NCBI GenBank assembly: GCA_964501335.1
Contig: CAZCTC010000019.1
Span: 1 to 64,000 of the forward strand
Source of the DNA: CAZCTC01 sp964501335
Lineage (GTDB): Bacteria; Chloroflexota; Anaerolineae; B4-G1; SLSP01
Length of the DNA: 64,000 bases
Reading direction: 5' to 3'
In this document: positions 1-8,688 of the stretch, piece after piece
Layout of the letters: each line of letters begins with the position of its first letter
Numbering within the stretch: the stretch's first letter is position 1
Made by a program: the position numbers and the translations under genes
Notes under the pieces: model-generated
What the model was told of the DNA's origin: nothing
The model's database searches: none
The model's input: only the letters and a program-made list of their open reading frames with translations

Positions 1-238
1 GGGTACCCCTTGTGGGTACCCAATCCTGACGAATCGTCTATTTTCATCCTTCGGGATGCTCCCCCGCATGGCCTTCTGTCCTGAAAATAGCCCTTTATGG
101 CATGGGCCCGGCCTTGCAGCGTCCCGCAAATGATTTTTTCCCGGTCAGATACGCCACGCTGGATGGGAAGAGAGTTTTTTTGTTTATGTTTTCGTGGTTT
201 ACCACTTCAGAAAGCCCGCGAAAACATAGGCTTTTTTT
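1..238 (-). repeat. Composite intergenic repeat, left-edge copy
   Basis: No gene is visible from 1 to 365. Positions 1 to about 235 closely match 27104-27345. Both begin with the inverted repeat GGGTACCCC...GGGTACCC, pass through a segment bounded by CTATTTTCA and GAAAATAG, and run into the reverse-oriented composite repeat (GCGTCCCGCAAAT ... CCACGCTGGATGG ... GAGAG, then a stem-loop with ATGTTTTCG and CGAAAACAT arms). The left arm of the stem is damaged (GTGGTTTACCAC) while the right arm is normal. From 239 to 365 only a few small hairpins are visible. Two nearly identical copies about 27 kb apart in one window show that the element is dispersed. Confidence 0.8.
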
Positions 239-294
239 GCCGCCCTCGCATTAGAAGGCGCCTTCTTAAACCCTGAAAGGGTGGTTTAGGTAAG

Positions 295-313
295 CCTGGG
301 ATGAAATCCCAGG
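295..313. terminator. Small hairpin downstream of pyrG
   Basis: CCTGGGAT and ATCCCAGG form an 8-bp stem with a 3-nt loop, about 50 bases past the pyrG stop codon. There is no clear U-tract, so termination is uncertain. It may instead belong to the neighbouring repeat. Confidence 0.3.
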
Positions 314-365
314 AAACCGCGCCGGACAAACCATTTTCATCCTTCGGGGTACCGCCCCCGCCTGG

Positions 366-2000
366 CTACAAATCCCCGTCCGGCTCGGGGCGTCCCCCAT
401 TGCGGATCGCCGCCCCGATAAATTCCCGGAATAGCGGATGCGGCCGCAACAGCCGGCTCTTAAATTCCGGATGGAATTGCGTTCCCACCATCCAGGGATG
501 ATCCTGCAATTCTACAATCTCCACCAACCGACCGTCAGGAGACAACCCGCTGAAAACCACGCCCGCCCGAGACAGCATCTCCCGATATGAATTATTGAAT
601 TCAAAACGATGCCGATGCCGCTCTTCAATCTTATCCACGCCATAAGCCGCCTGGGCTTTCGTCCCCGGCTGTAACTCACAGGGATAACTTCCTAACCGCA
701 TCGTCCCACCCAGATCGGTAATCGCATTTTGATCCGGCATCAGGGCGATCACCGGATGCTTGGTCGTCGGCTTGAACTCGGTGCTGTGCGGTTCATCGCT
801 CTTCAACAGATGGCGCACAAACTCAACGCTCAACACCTGCATCCCCAGGCAAAGCCCCAGATAAGGCACTTTATGCTCACGGGCATACCGGGCCGCCAGG
901 ATCTTACCTTCCACACCGCGCGAACCGAAGCCGCCCGGAACGACAATCCCATCCGCCCAGGCCAGCCGTTCAAACCCTTCCCCGCGCTCCAGATCCTCGC
1001 TGTGGACCCAATCGATCACCACCTGCCGCCCGTGCCAGAGCGCAGCGTGGAACAACGACTCGCGGACGCTCAAATAGGCATCCTGCAACTCCACATACTT
1101 CCCCACCAAAGCAATCCGAACCTCCGGCATGGGCTGCTTCAACCGGGACACCACATCCCGCCATTCCGCCAGTTCGGGTACATGTGTGGCTGGCTGCAAT
1201 CCCAAGCGCTCTACCACCAGATCGCCCAGTCCGGCCTCCTCCAGCATCAACGGCACTTCATAAATGCTGCCGGCTGTAATAATTGGAATTACCGCCCGGG
1301 GTTCCACATCGCAGAACAACGACACCTTGGTGCGAATATCCTCGCCGATGGGCAGATCCGACCGCAACCCAATGATATCCGGCTGAATTCCCATCCCCCG
1401 CAATTCCCGCACGCTGTGCTGGGTGGGTTTAGTCTTCAGTTCCCCCGTGCTGCCCAGATAGGGCAACAGCGTCACATGGATATAGAGCACATTGTCACGT
1501 CCGACATCCTTACGCATCTGCCGGATCGCTTCCAGGAACGGTTGACCTTCAATATCGCCCACCGTCCCGCCGACTTCCACCAGCGCCACATCCGCATTCA
1601 TCGCCCGGGCTGCTTGCAATACATGCCGCTTGATCTCATTGGTCACATGCGGCACCACCTGAATCGTCCCGCCCAGAAAATCGCCCCGGCGCTCTTTGGC
1701 AATCACTTCACTGTAAACCTGCCCGGATGTAAAACTGTTGATCCGGCTCAGATTCTCATCGATAAACCGCTCATAATGTCCCAGATCCAGATCGGTTTCC
1801 GCCCCATCCTCGGTAACAAAAACCTCGCCGTGTTGATAAGGCGCCATCGTCCCCGGATCGACATTGAGATAAGGATCCAGCTTTTGAATCGAAACACGCA
1901 ATCCCCGCGCTTTCAGCAACCGCCCTAAAGAGGCGGCCATAATCCCTTTGCCCAGAGAACTCGCCACCCCACCCGTGACAAAAATATATTTGGTTCCCAT
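366..2000 (-). CDS. pyrG: CTP synthase
   Basis: Makes CTP from UTP, ATP and glutamine in the cytoplasm, the last step of de novo pyrimidine nucleotide synthesis. At 544 residues it has the normal family length. The N-terminal synthetase domain opens with the nucleotide loop GGVASSLGKG (about residues 10-19). The C-terminal class I glutaminase domain keeps its triad: Cys384 in GLCLGMQ, and His510 and Glu512 in QFHPEF. The start is the ATG at 2000. The gene is separated from the upstream regulator gene by about 425 bases of repeat DNA and is probably transcribed alone. Confidence 0.97.
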   Translation of the reverse strand: MGTKYIFVTGGVASSLGKGIMAASLGRLLKARGLRVSIQKLDPYLNVDPGTMAPYQHGEVFVTEDGAETDLDLGHYERFIDENLSRINSFTSGQVYSEVIAKERRGDFLGGTIQVVPHVTNEIKRHVLQAARAMNADVALVEVGGTVGDIEGQPFLEAIRQMRKDVGRDNVLYIHVTLLPYLGSTGELKTKPTQHSVRELRGMGIQPDIIGLRSDLPIGEDIRTKVSLFCDVEPRAVIPIITAGSIYEVPLMLEEAGLGDLVVERLGLQPATHVPELAEWRDVVSRLKQPMPEVRIALVGKYVELQDAYLSVRESLFHAALWHGRQVVIDWVHSEDLERGEGFERLAWADGIVVPGGFGSRGVEGKILAARYAREHKVPYLGLCLGMQVLSVEFVRHLLKSDEPHSTEFKPTTKHPVIALMPDQNAITDLGGTMRLGSYPCELQPGTKAQAAYGVDKIEERHRHRFEFNNSYREMLSRAGVVFSGLSPDGRLVEIVELQDHPWMVGTQFHPEFKSRLLRPHPLFREFIGAAIRNGGRPEPDGDL

Positions 2001-2426
2001 TCTGGTTTACCTCAAAAAGTCTTCAGTTGAAAAGTCCGGGCGGCCCGGCCTATTTTAAAACAACGCCGGCCCAAATGCAAGCCGGTTCCATTTTTGGATC
2101 GATTTCTTCTCTCTGCATCTTCTTCGCGCCTCTGCAACGGGCCCGAAAGACAAAGGAGCAAAAAGTTTTCCCCCCATCCAGCGCGGCGCTTCATACCGAA
2201 CAAAAGCCCTTTGCGGGACACTAAAATGCTCACCGCAAGGGAAAAACTCGACAACCTGTACAGTTAGCCCGGAAAAACCGGAGAAAAAAAGCCCATGTTT
2301 TTGCGCGCATTCTTATGCGCGCAAAAACATAAACAAAAAAAGCTCTCTCCCCCATCCAGCGCGGCGCGGCGTACCGAACAAAAGCCCTTTGCGGGACACT
2401 AAAATGCTCACCGCAAGGAAAAAACG
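2001..2426 (+). repeat. Intergenic region with two tandem partial copies of the composite repeat
   Basis: No credible gene. The block CCATCCAGCGCGGCGC ... TACCGAACAAAAGCCCTTTG ... GGGACACTAAAATGCTCACC occurs twice, near 2175-2240 and 2348-2418. The second copy is preceded by a perfect stem-loop (2295-2330). The stretch 2260-2290 also matches the leading part of the composite repeat (a CAGTTAG-type start followed by GAAAAAAAGCCC). The promoter of pyrG, which runs leftward, should lie here but I could not assign one. Confidence 0.7.
2295..2330. terminator. Bidirectional stem-loop of the composite repeat
   Basis: ATGTTTTTGCGCGCAT and ATGCGCGCAAAAACAT are perfect 16-nt arms around a 4-nt loop (TCTT). 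A-rich and T-rich outer arms give a U-tract in either direction. It lies past the 3' end of the Kelch-regulator gene, so it can act as that gene's terminator. Confidence 0.7.
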
Positions 2427-3902
2427 CTACGGCACCGGCACGGAAATAAAGATCCGGAAAGGCAACAAATCCAACCGATAGGTCCGGTTCAAATAATCCC
2501 CGTTCCATCCCCCCACCGCATAGATCGAAGTCTCGCTGGCCGTCAGCCCTAAATTGCGCCATTCACCCACCAGCGGAGATTCCAACGGCGTCCAGCTCTG
2601 ATAAACCGGATCGAATTGCTCGCTGAATCCCAAATAGTTCGTCCAACCACCGCCCACCGCATAGATCCGGCCCCCCACCGCCACCAATCCCAGCCCCGCC
2701 CGCGCCTGCAAAAGGCCCGGACAGCTGCCCCATTGATCGGTATCCGGCGTATAGACCTCACAGCTGTCGCGTTCACCGCGGGCATCCGAACCACCCACAT
2801 AGTAAATTTTCTTTCCCAGAGCAGCCGCCGCGCCCAACTGCCGCGCCTCCTGAGATGGAGAAAGCTCGCTCCAACGGTCCGTCGCAAAATCATACCGGTA
2901 AGCCGTCGCTTGATTACGATCGCCATCCCATCCCCCGAACAGATACACCTGATCGTCATGCACCGCCAAAGCATAACCACACAACGGCTGCGGCAACGAA
3001 GCCACCGATTTCCATTGATCGCTTTCAGGATCGTAAAGGTGAACCGCAGTGGAAGGGATGCCATAGAGATCGCATCCTCCAGGGACAAGGATCTGATCAT
3101 CCACTACCACCGCACCGACATTTCCCAGCGCCACCGGCCGTGGCGCCCCTTCACTCCAGCGATTGGTTTCCGTATCGTAAATATCCAACCGACCGGTCAA
3201 CCCGTCGGCCGTGACTCCCCCCACTGCATAGACCCGTTTGTTCAGATAAGCCGTCCCCAACCGACCGCGCCGAATCGGCAATGCCGCCAGCTCGCTCCAA
3301 TCTTCCCGGGCATCTCCCACTGAACTCACAGCTCTCCCATCAGGAGAATCGACCAGGGCATTCGATCCCCCTGATCCACCCGCGCCGGCGATCCCGCCGG
3401 GAAAAACCATCACGATCAAGGCCAGCACCCCACCCAGCAACAGCGCCATCCACCGCCGGTTCGGCCAGGCAGACTCCGGCACCAAAGGCACCACCACCGG
3501 CACGGAACCGCTCTCCACCGCCACCGACTCAAAAATCGCCGCTTCGACCCCGCCCGCCGAATCGATCCTTTCCATCACGGCTTCCGCAACCGGAATGGCA
3601 ATCTCCTCGGCCAGAGTTTCCCCGGCCGCCGGCTCCCAGTCAGCTCCTTCCGCCAACTCTTCGCCGATCTTGTTGCCGTCCAGAGTCGTCACCGTAACCC
3701 ATCCCTCCCGGATGGCCGTCATGGTCAACTCGGTCCGCGAATTCGCCCCCGTCTTGGCAAAGATATTGCGCAGATGGACCTTGATGGTATTGGGGCTGAG
3801 ATGCAAACGCGCGCCAATTTCTTTATTGGCCAGCCCTTCCGCCACCAGCTCAACAATTTCCCGCTCGCGCTCGCTCAGCGCGGTCCCATACTCAGCAGGC
3901 AT
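2427..3902 (-). CDS. Membrane-anchored LuxR-type regulator with Kelch beta-propeller
   Basis: 491 residues in three parts. Residues about 8-65 are a LuxR/GerE helix-turn-helix (LSEREREIVELVAEGLANKE, then HLSPNTIKVHLRNIFAKTGA). An acidic linker leads to one hydrophobic helix at about 147-169. The rest is six Kelch blades, each with a GG motif (AVGG, VPGG, LFGG, YVGG, AVGG, AVGG). The arrangement implies a cytoplasmic DNA-binding head and an exported propeller, as in ToxR-like one-component regulators; this is inference from topology. It overlaps the upstream deoxynucleoside kinase gene by 11 bases, so translation is likely coupled. The ligand and target genes are unknown. Confidence 0.85.
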   Translation of the reverse strand: MPAEYGTALSEREREIVELVAEGLANKEIGARLHLSPNTIKVHLRNIFAKTGANSRTELTMTAIREGWVTVTTLDGNKIGEELAEGADWEPAAGETLAEEIAIPVAEAVMERIDSAGGVEAAIFESVAVESGSVPVVVPLVPESAWPNRRWMALLLGGVLALIVMVFPGGIAGAGGSGGSNALVDSPDGRAVSSVGDAREDWSELAALPIRRGRLGTAYLNKRVYAVGGVTADGLTGRLDIYDTETNRWSEGAPRPVALGNVGAVVVDDQILVPGGCDLYGIPSTAVHLYDPESDQWKSVASLPQPLCGYALAVHDDQVYLFGGWDGDRNQATAYRYDFATDRWSELSPSQEARQLGAAAALGKKIYYVGGSDARGERDSCEVYTPDTDQWGSCPGLLQARAGLGLVAVGGRIYAVGGGWTNYLGFSEQFDPVYQSWTPLESPLVGEWRNLGLTASETSIYAVGGWNGDYLNRTYRLDLLPFRIFISVPVP

Positions 3903-4554
3903 TCATCTCCTCAGGCGGCGGAAACTCCACCGCATCCTTTCCCGCCAGCTTATCCACCACCCGATCGGCAATGATTTCCAGATGGCTGGGATAATGCACA
4001 AAATTCAAATCATCCCCCGGAACGGTCAACACCGGACAGAGATCAAAGGAGGACATCCATTCATGATAGAAACGATCCAGCAATGTCAGATAATCCGGGG
4101 AGATGCTCTGCTCCATGGCCCGCCCGCGAGTGCGGATATGCGACATTAAAGTGGGAACCGTGGTACGGATATAGATCAAGAGGTCGGGACGCGGCAACGA
4201 TTGCACGACCAGTTCGTACAATTGCAGATAGGTCTTGTAATCCCGCTGCGTCATATTGCCCAGTTCAAAAAGCGCCCGGGCAAAAATATGCGCATCTTCG
4301 TAAATGCTACGATCGATCACCGCTGAGGCCGGACTCTCATACATCCGGTTCTGCTGCGCGGCCCGATGGCCCAAAAAGAACATCTGCAAATGAAAACTCC
4401 AGGCTTTCATATCCGCATAGAAGTTTTCCAGATAAAGGTTATCCTCGACCGATTCGTAAGCCACTTCCCAATTCAACCGCTGCGCCAATCGGGCAGCCAG
4501 TGAAGTCTTTCCCGCACCAATATTCCCAGCCACGAGCACTAAATGTTTAGCCAT
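3892..4554 (-). CDS. Deoxyadenosine/deoxycytidine-type deoxynucleoside kinase
   Basis: Phosphorylates deoxynucleosides for nucleotide salvage. 220 residues. Visible motifs are the P-loop GNIGAGKTS near the N-terminus, the DRSIYED motif (the DRS of dNK/dGK/dCK enzymes) in the middle, and an arginine-rich lid (IRTRGRAMEQ). The start is the ATG at 4554, which gives MAKHLVLVAGNIGAG and is preceded by an AAGGA site. A longer frame back to 4593 lacks such support. It sits 44 bases after tilS and overlaps the next gene by 11 bases, suggesting a tilS-dNK-regulator operon. Base specificity cannot be read from the sequence. Confidence 0.9.
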   Translation of the reverse strand: MAKHLVLVAGNIGAGKTSLAARLAQRLNWEVAYESVEDNLYLENFYADMKAWSFHLQMFFLGHRAAQQNRMYESPASAVIDRSIYEDAHIFARALFELGNMTQRDYKTYLQLYELVVQSLPRPDLLIYIRTTVPTLMSHIRTRGRAMEQSISPDYLTLLDRFYHEWMSSFDLCPVLTVPGDDLNFVHYPSHLEIIADRVVDKLAGKDAVEFPPPEEMNAC

Positions 4555-4598
4555 GCGTCCTTCATTCTGCTGTGTTTTTAGTTTGTTCTTCAACTACT

Positions 4599-6068
4599 TC
4601 ACCGTCTCTGCAATCTCACCCGTACCACCGTGCGAGTCGTCGGACGCACCAGCACCGCTTCGCTTAACCGCACTCCCATGACCCACAAAATCCGCTCCCC
4701 GCTCACCAGCAAAGGCCAGCGGTCGCGATAATCCCGGGGCACTTTCGCATTCACCAGAAAATCGCCCAGATTGAGTTCTGCCCCCAACCCCTGCGGCTGC
4801 CAGCGCTCGCCCCGCAAACGGGTCCGCACTACCACCGGCGCTACCAGGGACTCGGCATCACACCAGGCCGTCCAGGGATCGGCATTCGCCACAATAGCAG
4901 CCTGATCCCATGCCGTCAAAATCTCGGCCTGAATCTCCCAACCTTCCGGCAAAGCAGTCTCGCCCGGGATGGCCACTGACAAAATCGTCCCCGGCTCCAG
5001 CCAGGGTTGATCGGGGGGCCGTAAGGCCTGATCCGCCGCCGTCATCGTCAACGTATCATAGCCGATGACCAGCTCCACACCCTGAGGCAAGGTCGCCCGC
5101 ATCCCCGTCCCCCCCCGGCAGGAAATATCCACAGCGTTTTCCACATGGTGGAAATCGACATCCCGGAAGGTCGGCCGCAGTTGATAAGCCATCCGCCGCA
5201 ACAACGCCCGTTGCAAAGAAAGCGGCGCCGCCCGAAAGCCCGCCAGATCGAGCGTCAGCGTCCCCGCCGGCGACACCCGCTGCAACTCCTGCCAGCGTTG
5301 CTCGACCAGCTGCTCCAACAACTCGTAATCCGCCCGCACAATCTCAGCCAGATGGGAAAGCCGCTGCGGCAACCCTGGATTGAGGGTTTCCAGATAAGGC
5401 AAAACCTCATGGCGCAATCGGTTCCGGAAGAGGGTGGTATCCAGATTGGAGCGATCCAGGCGGCTTTGCAGCGCTCGCATCTCACAATAGGCCACGATTT
5501 GCGCCCGGGTCAATCCCAGCAGAGGTCGGATCAAAATCACATCCGACTGAACTTCTGCCGACTGCGGCAACAACCGGTAAAGCTGAAACGGCGTCGCCGG
5601 CAACATTCCCCGCAACCCGGCAGGGCCCGCCCCACGCAGCCAATGCATCAAAACCGTCTCGGCCTGATCGTCCAGATGATGGCCCACCGCAATCAGCCGG
5701 GCCCCTTGAGCGCGCGCCGTCCGGGCCAAAAAATCATACCGCACCCGCCGGGCCGTCTCCTCCACCGAGCGCCGTTCAGCTTGCGCCAGCGCCGGCACAT
5801 CCTCCCGGCCCGAAATATAAGGCAATTCATAGCGATCGGCCAGCACTGCCACAAACTCAGCATCGGCATCGGCATCCTCGCCGCGGATACCGTGATGAAG
5901 ATGGGCCACCAGCAGGCGCAACTTCCATTCCGGCGCCAGCCGCACCAGCAAATCCAGCAACGCCACGGAATCGGGCCCCCCCGAAACACCCACCACCACG
6001 CCGTCGCCCGGCTGGATCAACGCATAGCGCTTCACATAGGCTGCAAATTCACTAAAAAGGTCCACCAT
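4599..6068 (-). CDS. tilS: tRNA(Ile)-lysidine synthase
   Basis: Converts C34 of the CAU-anticodon tRNA-Ile to lysidine using ATP and lysine, so that the tRNA reads AUA. 489 residues, close to full-length TilS. The N-terminal PP-loop GVSGGPDS lies at about residues 28-35, followed by HLHHGIRG and a GHHLDDQAET motif typical of the catalytic N-type ATPase domain. The C-terminal TilS domain (RLRGERWQP ... VPRDYRDRWPLLV) is intact. The start is the ATG at 6068. A hairpin separates it from the upstream coiled-coil gene, so its promoter may lie near 6070-6135. Confidence 0.95.
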   Translation of the reverse strand: MVDLFSEFAAYVKRYALIQPGDGVVVGVSGGPDSVALLDLLVRLAPEWKLRLLVAHLHHGIRGEDADADAEFVAVLADRYELPYISGREDVPALAQAERRSVEETARRVRYDFLARTARAQGARLIAVGHHLDDQAETVLMHWLRGAGPAGLRGMLPATPFQLYRLLPQSAEVQSDVILIRPLLGLTRAQIVAYCEMRALQSRLDRSNLDTTLFRNRLRHEVLPYLETLNPGLPQRLSHLAEIVRADYELLEQLVEQRWQELQRVSPAGTLTLDLAGFRAAPLSLQRALLRRMAYQLRPTFRDVDFHHVENAVDISCRGGTGMRATLPQGVELVIGYDTLTMTAADQALRPPDQPWLEPGTILSVAIPGETALPEGWEIQAEILTAWDQAAIVANADPWTAWCDAESLVAPVVVRTRLRGERWQPQGLGAELNLGDFLVNAKVPRDYRDRWPLLVSGERILWVMGVRLSEAVLVRPTTRTVVRVRLQRR

Positions 6069-6083
6069 CCCAAACCTTTGAAA

Positions 6084-6120
6084 GCGTTTTGTCGCACGCC
6101 TTCGGCGCGCGACAAAACGC
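6084..6120. terminator. Perfect stem-loop between the zinc-ribbon gene and tilS
   Basis: GCGTTTTGTCGC (6084-6095) pairs with GCGACAAAACGC (6109-6120), and an inner ACGCC/GGCGC pairing extends the stem around a TTC loop. It lies in the short gap between two same-strand genes. The stem has A/T-rich middles but no long outer U-tract, so it could terminate, attenuate or protect a 3' end. Confidence 0.55.
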
Positions 6121-6135
6121 CTCGGCTGGCATAAT

Positions 6136-7458
6136 TTACTTCACCGGCACAACCGTCCCGCAGTATTCACAGGTCAACTGCAACATCCCCCGATAAAGCG
6201 TCGGCAACTTACCGCCGCAATTCGGACACTGCGTCGGGATATTCTCCGGTATCACATCCGTCGGTGCCGGAGCCGCAGCCGGTTGCTGCGCCGGCGTAGC
6301 CGCTGACGCCCCGGACGGAGCTGCCCCCGCCGGCGTCAACCGATCCGCCTCAATCTGCCCGCTGCGCGCCTGATCCAGGAAGCGCACCCATGTCTCATTG
6401 TCCGTATTTTCCAGCTTCAAGGTGACTCGCTGCGGCGCGTCATGGCTGTCCAGCTGCAAATGCAACAGTTCCTTATGAGAAAGGAACGCATCCTTATCTT
6501 CCGGCTTCATCGCCTGAATCGAACCGATCGGCCCATGCCAGCACAGCTTCTGCACCAACTGAGTCTCAGTAGTAATGAAGAGCAGCTTCTTGGTCGCAAT
6601 CTCTTCGCGCTGTTCGAAAATAATCCGGGCATTGGTGACAAAAAGCAGCCCGCGCGGCCCTTCTTCAGGCCCCTTCTCCAACCATTGCGCCTGACAGAAA
6701 GCAATCGGACTCTCCTGCGGCAACAATGGGAAAGAAGCCGATTCGATCGCATTCATCATCTCTGCCATATGGTTCAATCGACCGGTCAGATTTTCTGCCG
6801 CCTGCGCCGTTTCCTCAAAAGTCTTCCGCACCTGAGATTCGGCATTATCCACCCGCGAAGAGAGCGAGGACAGATTGTCCTCCATTACCCCCAACCGGCT
6901 GGCCGTCAATCCTCCCTGAGCCAGGGCCTGCTCCAATTCCCGGGCCGGAATCTGCAACATCTGGCGCTGCTGCTCCAACAACCGCAACGAGCTGTCGCGT
7001 TGGGTCCGCCAGCGAGCCTGGATCTTCTGAATCTCGGCTTCCAGGTTCCGCCCATAACGATACCCCCGGGTTCGCAGCGAAGCCATCTGAGTCTGCAAGG
7101 TATCCACTTCACTGGAAAGCTGCTCCAGCTCACCCTGCACATCGCCCAATGTTACCCGCCCCCCAATCCAATGCCATTGACTCTGCAGCCCCTCAAAACG
7201 TTGTCGCAGGTCGTCGTTATTAGAAGAAGAAAGCGTCTGTGTCTGAGGTTGAGCCTGTGGCTTGGGACTGGGCTTGGGACGCGGCTGGGATTGAGGCTGG
7301 GATTGCACATGGGAAGTGATGTTCTGCGGCCGCGCCTCCGGCTTATCCTTATCGACCTTCGGCGACGCCTGCTCATCCTGCCGGATCGTTGAATGAAGCT
7401 CCGACCGCTCCGACTTCTCACTATGGATCGACGAACGGATACCCTTTTTCTCGGTCAT
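6136..7458 (-). CDS. Coiled-coil protein with PH/GRAM-like segment and C-terminal zinc ribbon
   Basis: Not a family I can name. About 440 residues. The N-terminus (about 1-85) is charged and disordered, ending in an S/Q/P-rich stretch. About 85-230 is predicted coiled coil. About 240-360 contains GLLFVTNARIIFEQREE, resembling the strand pattern of PH/GRAM-like lipid-binding domains (inference). After a P/A-rich linker, the last 30 residues are a zinc ribbon with CPNC and CEYC. The start chosen is the ATG at 7458, 6 nt after AAGGAG; ATG 7461 is an alternative, and a longer frame to 7488 places the Shine-Dalgarno site inside the gene. It lies between prfB and tilS. Function unknown. Confidence 0.75.
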   Translation of the reverse strand: MTEKKGIRSSIHSEKSERSELHSTIRQDEQASPKVDKDKPEARPQNITSHVQSQPQSQPRPKPSPKPQAQPQTQTLSSSNNDDLRQRFEGLQSQWHWIGGRVTLGDVQGELEQLSSEVDTLQTQMASLRTRGYRYGRNLEAEIQKIQARWRTQRDSSLRLLEQQRQMLQIPARELEQALAQGGLTASRLGVMEDNLSSLSSRVDNAESQVRKTFEETAQAAENLTGRLNHMAEMMNAIESASFPLLPQESPIAFCQAQWLEKGPEEGPRGLLFVTNARIIFEQREEIATKKLLFITTETQLVQKLCWHGPIGSIQAMKPEDKDAFLSHKELLHLQLDSHDAPQRVTLKLENTDNETWVRFLDQARSGQIEADRLTPAGAAPSGASAATPAQQPAAAPAPTDVIPENIPTQCPNCGGKLPTLYRGMLQLTCEYCGTVVPVK

Positions 7459-7528
7459 CATCTGCTCCTTTTTGCCATGCCAAAGCAAAACAATCCCCCA
7501 ACGGCTCGCCCGGACTTAACTCCGCCCC

Positions 7529-8624
7529 TTACCGTTGGCCGTTCTCCAAATTAAAACGCAAATAAGCTTCCATAAACGCATCCAGGTCGCCGTCCAGCAC
7601 GGCCTGGGTATTGCCGGTTTCATAATCGGTTCGGTGATCTTTGACCATCTGGTAAGGATGAAGAACATAAGAACGAATCTGATTCCCCCAGGCGGCATCC
7701 TGATGCTCCCCTTTCAGTTCCGTCACCTGTTGCCGCCGTCGTTCTTCTTCCAACTGGATCAACCGGGCCCGCAACACACGCATCGCATTTTCTTTGTTTT
7801 GCGTCTGAGAACGCTCATTCTGACAGGAAACGATAATTCCACTGGGAATATGTTTGATACGAATCGCGGTCTCGTTCTTCTGCATATGCTGACCACCGGC
7901 CGAAGAAGCCCGGTAAACATCAATTTCCAAATCATCCGGCTTGATATCGACAGCCACATCATCGCCCAGATCCGGCCAGACCTCCACCCGCGCAAAGGAA
8001 GTATGCCGCCGATGCGCCGAATCGAACGGAGAAAGCCGCACCAGCCGGTGAATGCCCCGCTCCGCTTTCAAATAGCCGTAAGAAAATTCCCCGCTGATGC
8101 TGAGCATGACGCTCTTAACTCCGGCTTCTTCTCCTTCCATGGAGTCCAACACCTCGGTCTTGAAGCCGCGCCGCTCGGCCCAACGCAAATACATCCGCAA
8201 CAACATCCCGGCCCAATCTTGAGAATCCGTCCCCCCGGCGCCGGATTGAATGGCAAAAATGGAATTGCTCCGATCGTACGGCCCCGACAACAAGAGGCGG
8301 AACTCTGCCCGATCCATCTCCGCTTCCAACCGCACCGTCTCCGTCTCGAGATCGGCCGCCAGACCTTCATCTTCAAGGTCAACCAGTTCTTGAGTCTCTT
8401 CGATCTGATGGCGCAGCCCGCGCCAGTATCCCATCTCTTCTTGAAGGATCGACATCCGCCGCAACAGCTGGCGGGCATTCTCCGGATCGTTCCATAAATT
8501 CGGATCCGCCGCCTGTTGTTCGACTGAGGCTAATTCACTCTCGCGTGAAGCGAGGTCAAAGAGACCTCCAGATGGCTTCTACTCGAAAAGCCAGATTTCC
8601 CAACCGGTCCTGCAAAACACTCAT
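7529..8624 (-). CDS. prfB: Peptide chain release factor 2, expressed by +1 programmed frameshift
   Basis: Recognises UGA and UAA stop codons and triggers peptide release. The gene is in two frames. The ATG at 8624 (after GTAGGAG) opens a 22-codon reading frame that ends in an in-frame TGA at 8558-8556. Shifting +1 at CTT-TGA-C continues as LDLASRESELASVEQQAADP, a good match to the RF2 N-terminus, into the long frame. The full product is 364 residues, the normal RF2 length. The SPF stop-recognition motif (LSPFDSA, near residue 200) and the catalytic GGQ (SSAGGQHMQ, near residue 241) are present. It follows ftsY by 64 bases that contain a stem-loop. Confidence 0.97.
8554..8570 (-). promoter_or_regulatory. 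RF2 programmed frameshift site
   Basis: On the minus strand the site reads TGG AGG TCT CTT TGA C. It has the shifty CTT codon, the poor-context UGA-C stop and an upstream GGAGG that can pair with 16S rRNA. In known RF2 genes this set lets low RF2 levels promote a +1 shift, giving negative feedback. The Shine-Dalgarno-like element ends 3 nt before the CTT codon, as in the Escherichia coli site. Confidence 0.95.
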
Positions 8625-8653
8625 GTTAAACTCCTACCCCTACTTTGTTGATT

Positions 8654-8686
8654 TATATTTTTCCTGGCTTCGCCCGGAAAAATATA
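8654..8686. other. Intercistronic stem-loop between ftsY and prfB
   Basis: TATATTTTTCC (8654-8664) and GGAAAAATATA (8676-8686) form an 11-bp stem around a GC-rich loop, immediately after the ftsY stop codon. It may limit read-through from ftsY or protect the ftsY mRNA end. It has a shape similar to the A/T-flanked hairpins at other gene ends here. Confidence 0.5.
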
Positions 8687-8688
8687 TC

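Noticed and set aside
301..501. Small open frame overlapping the pyrG 3' end
   Set aside because: It is antisense to the conserved CTP synthase C-terminus and lacks a ribosome site.
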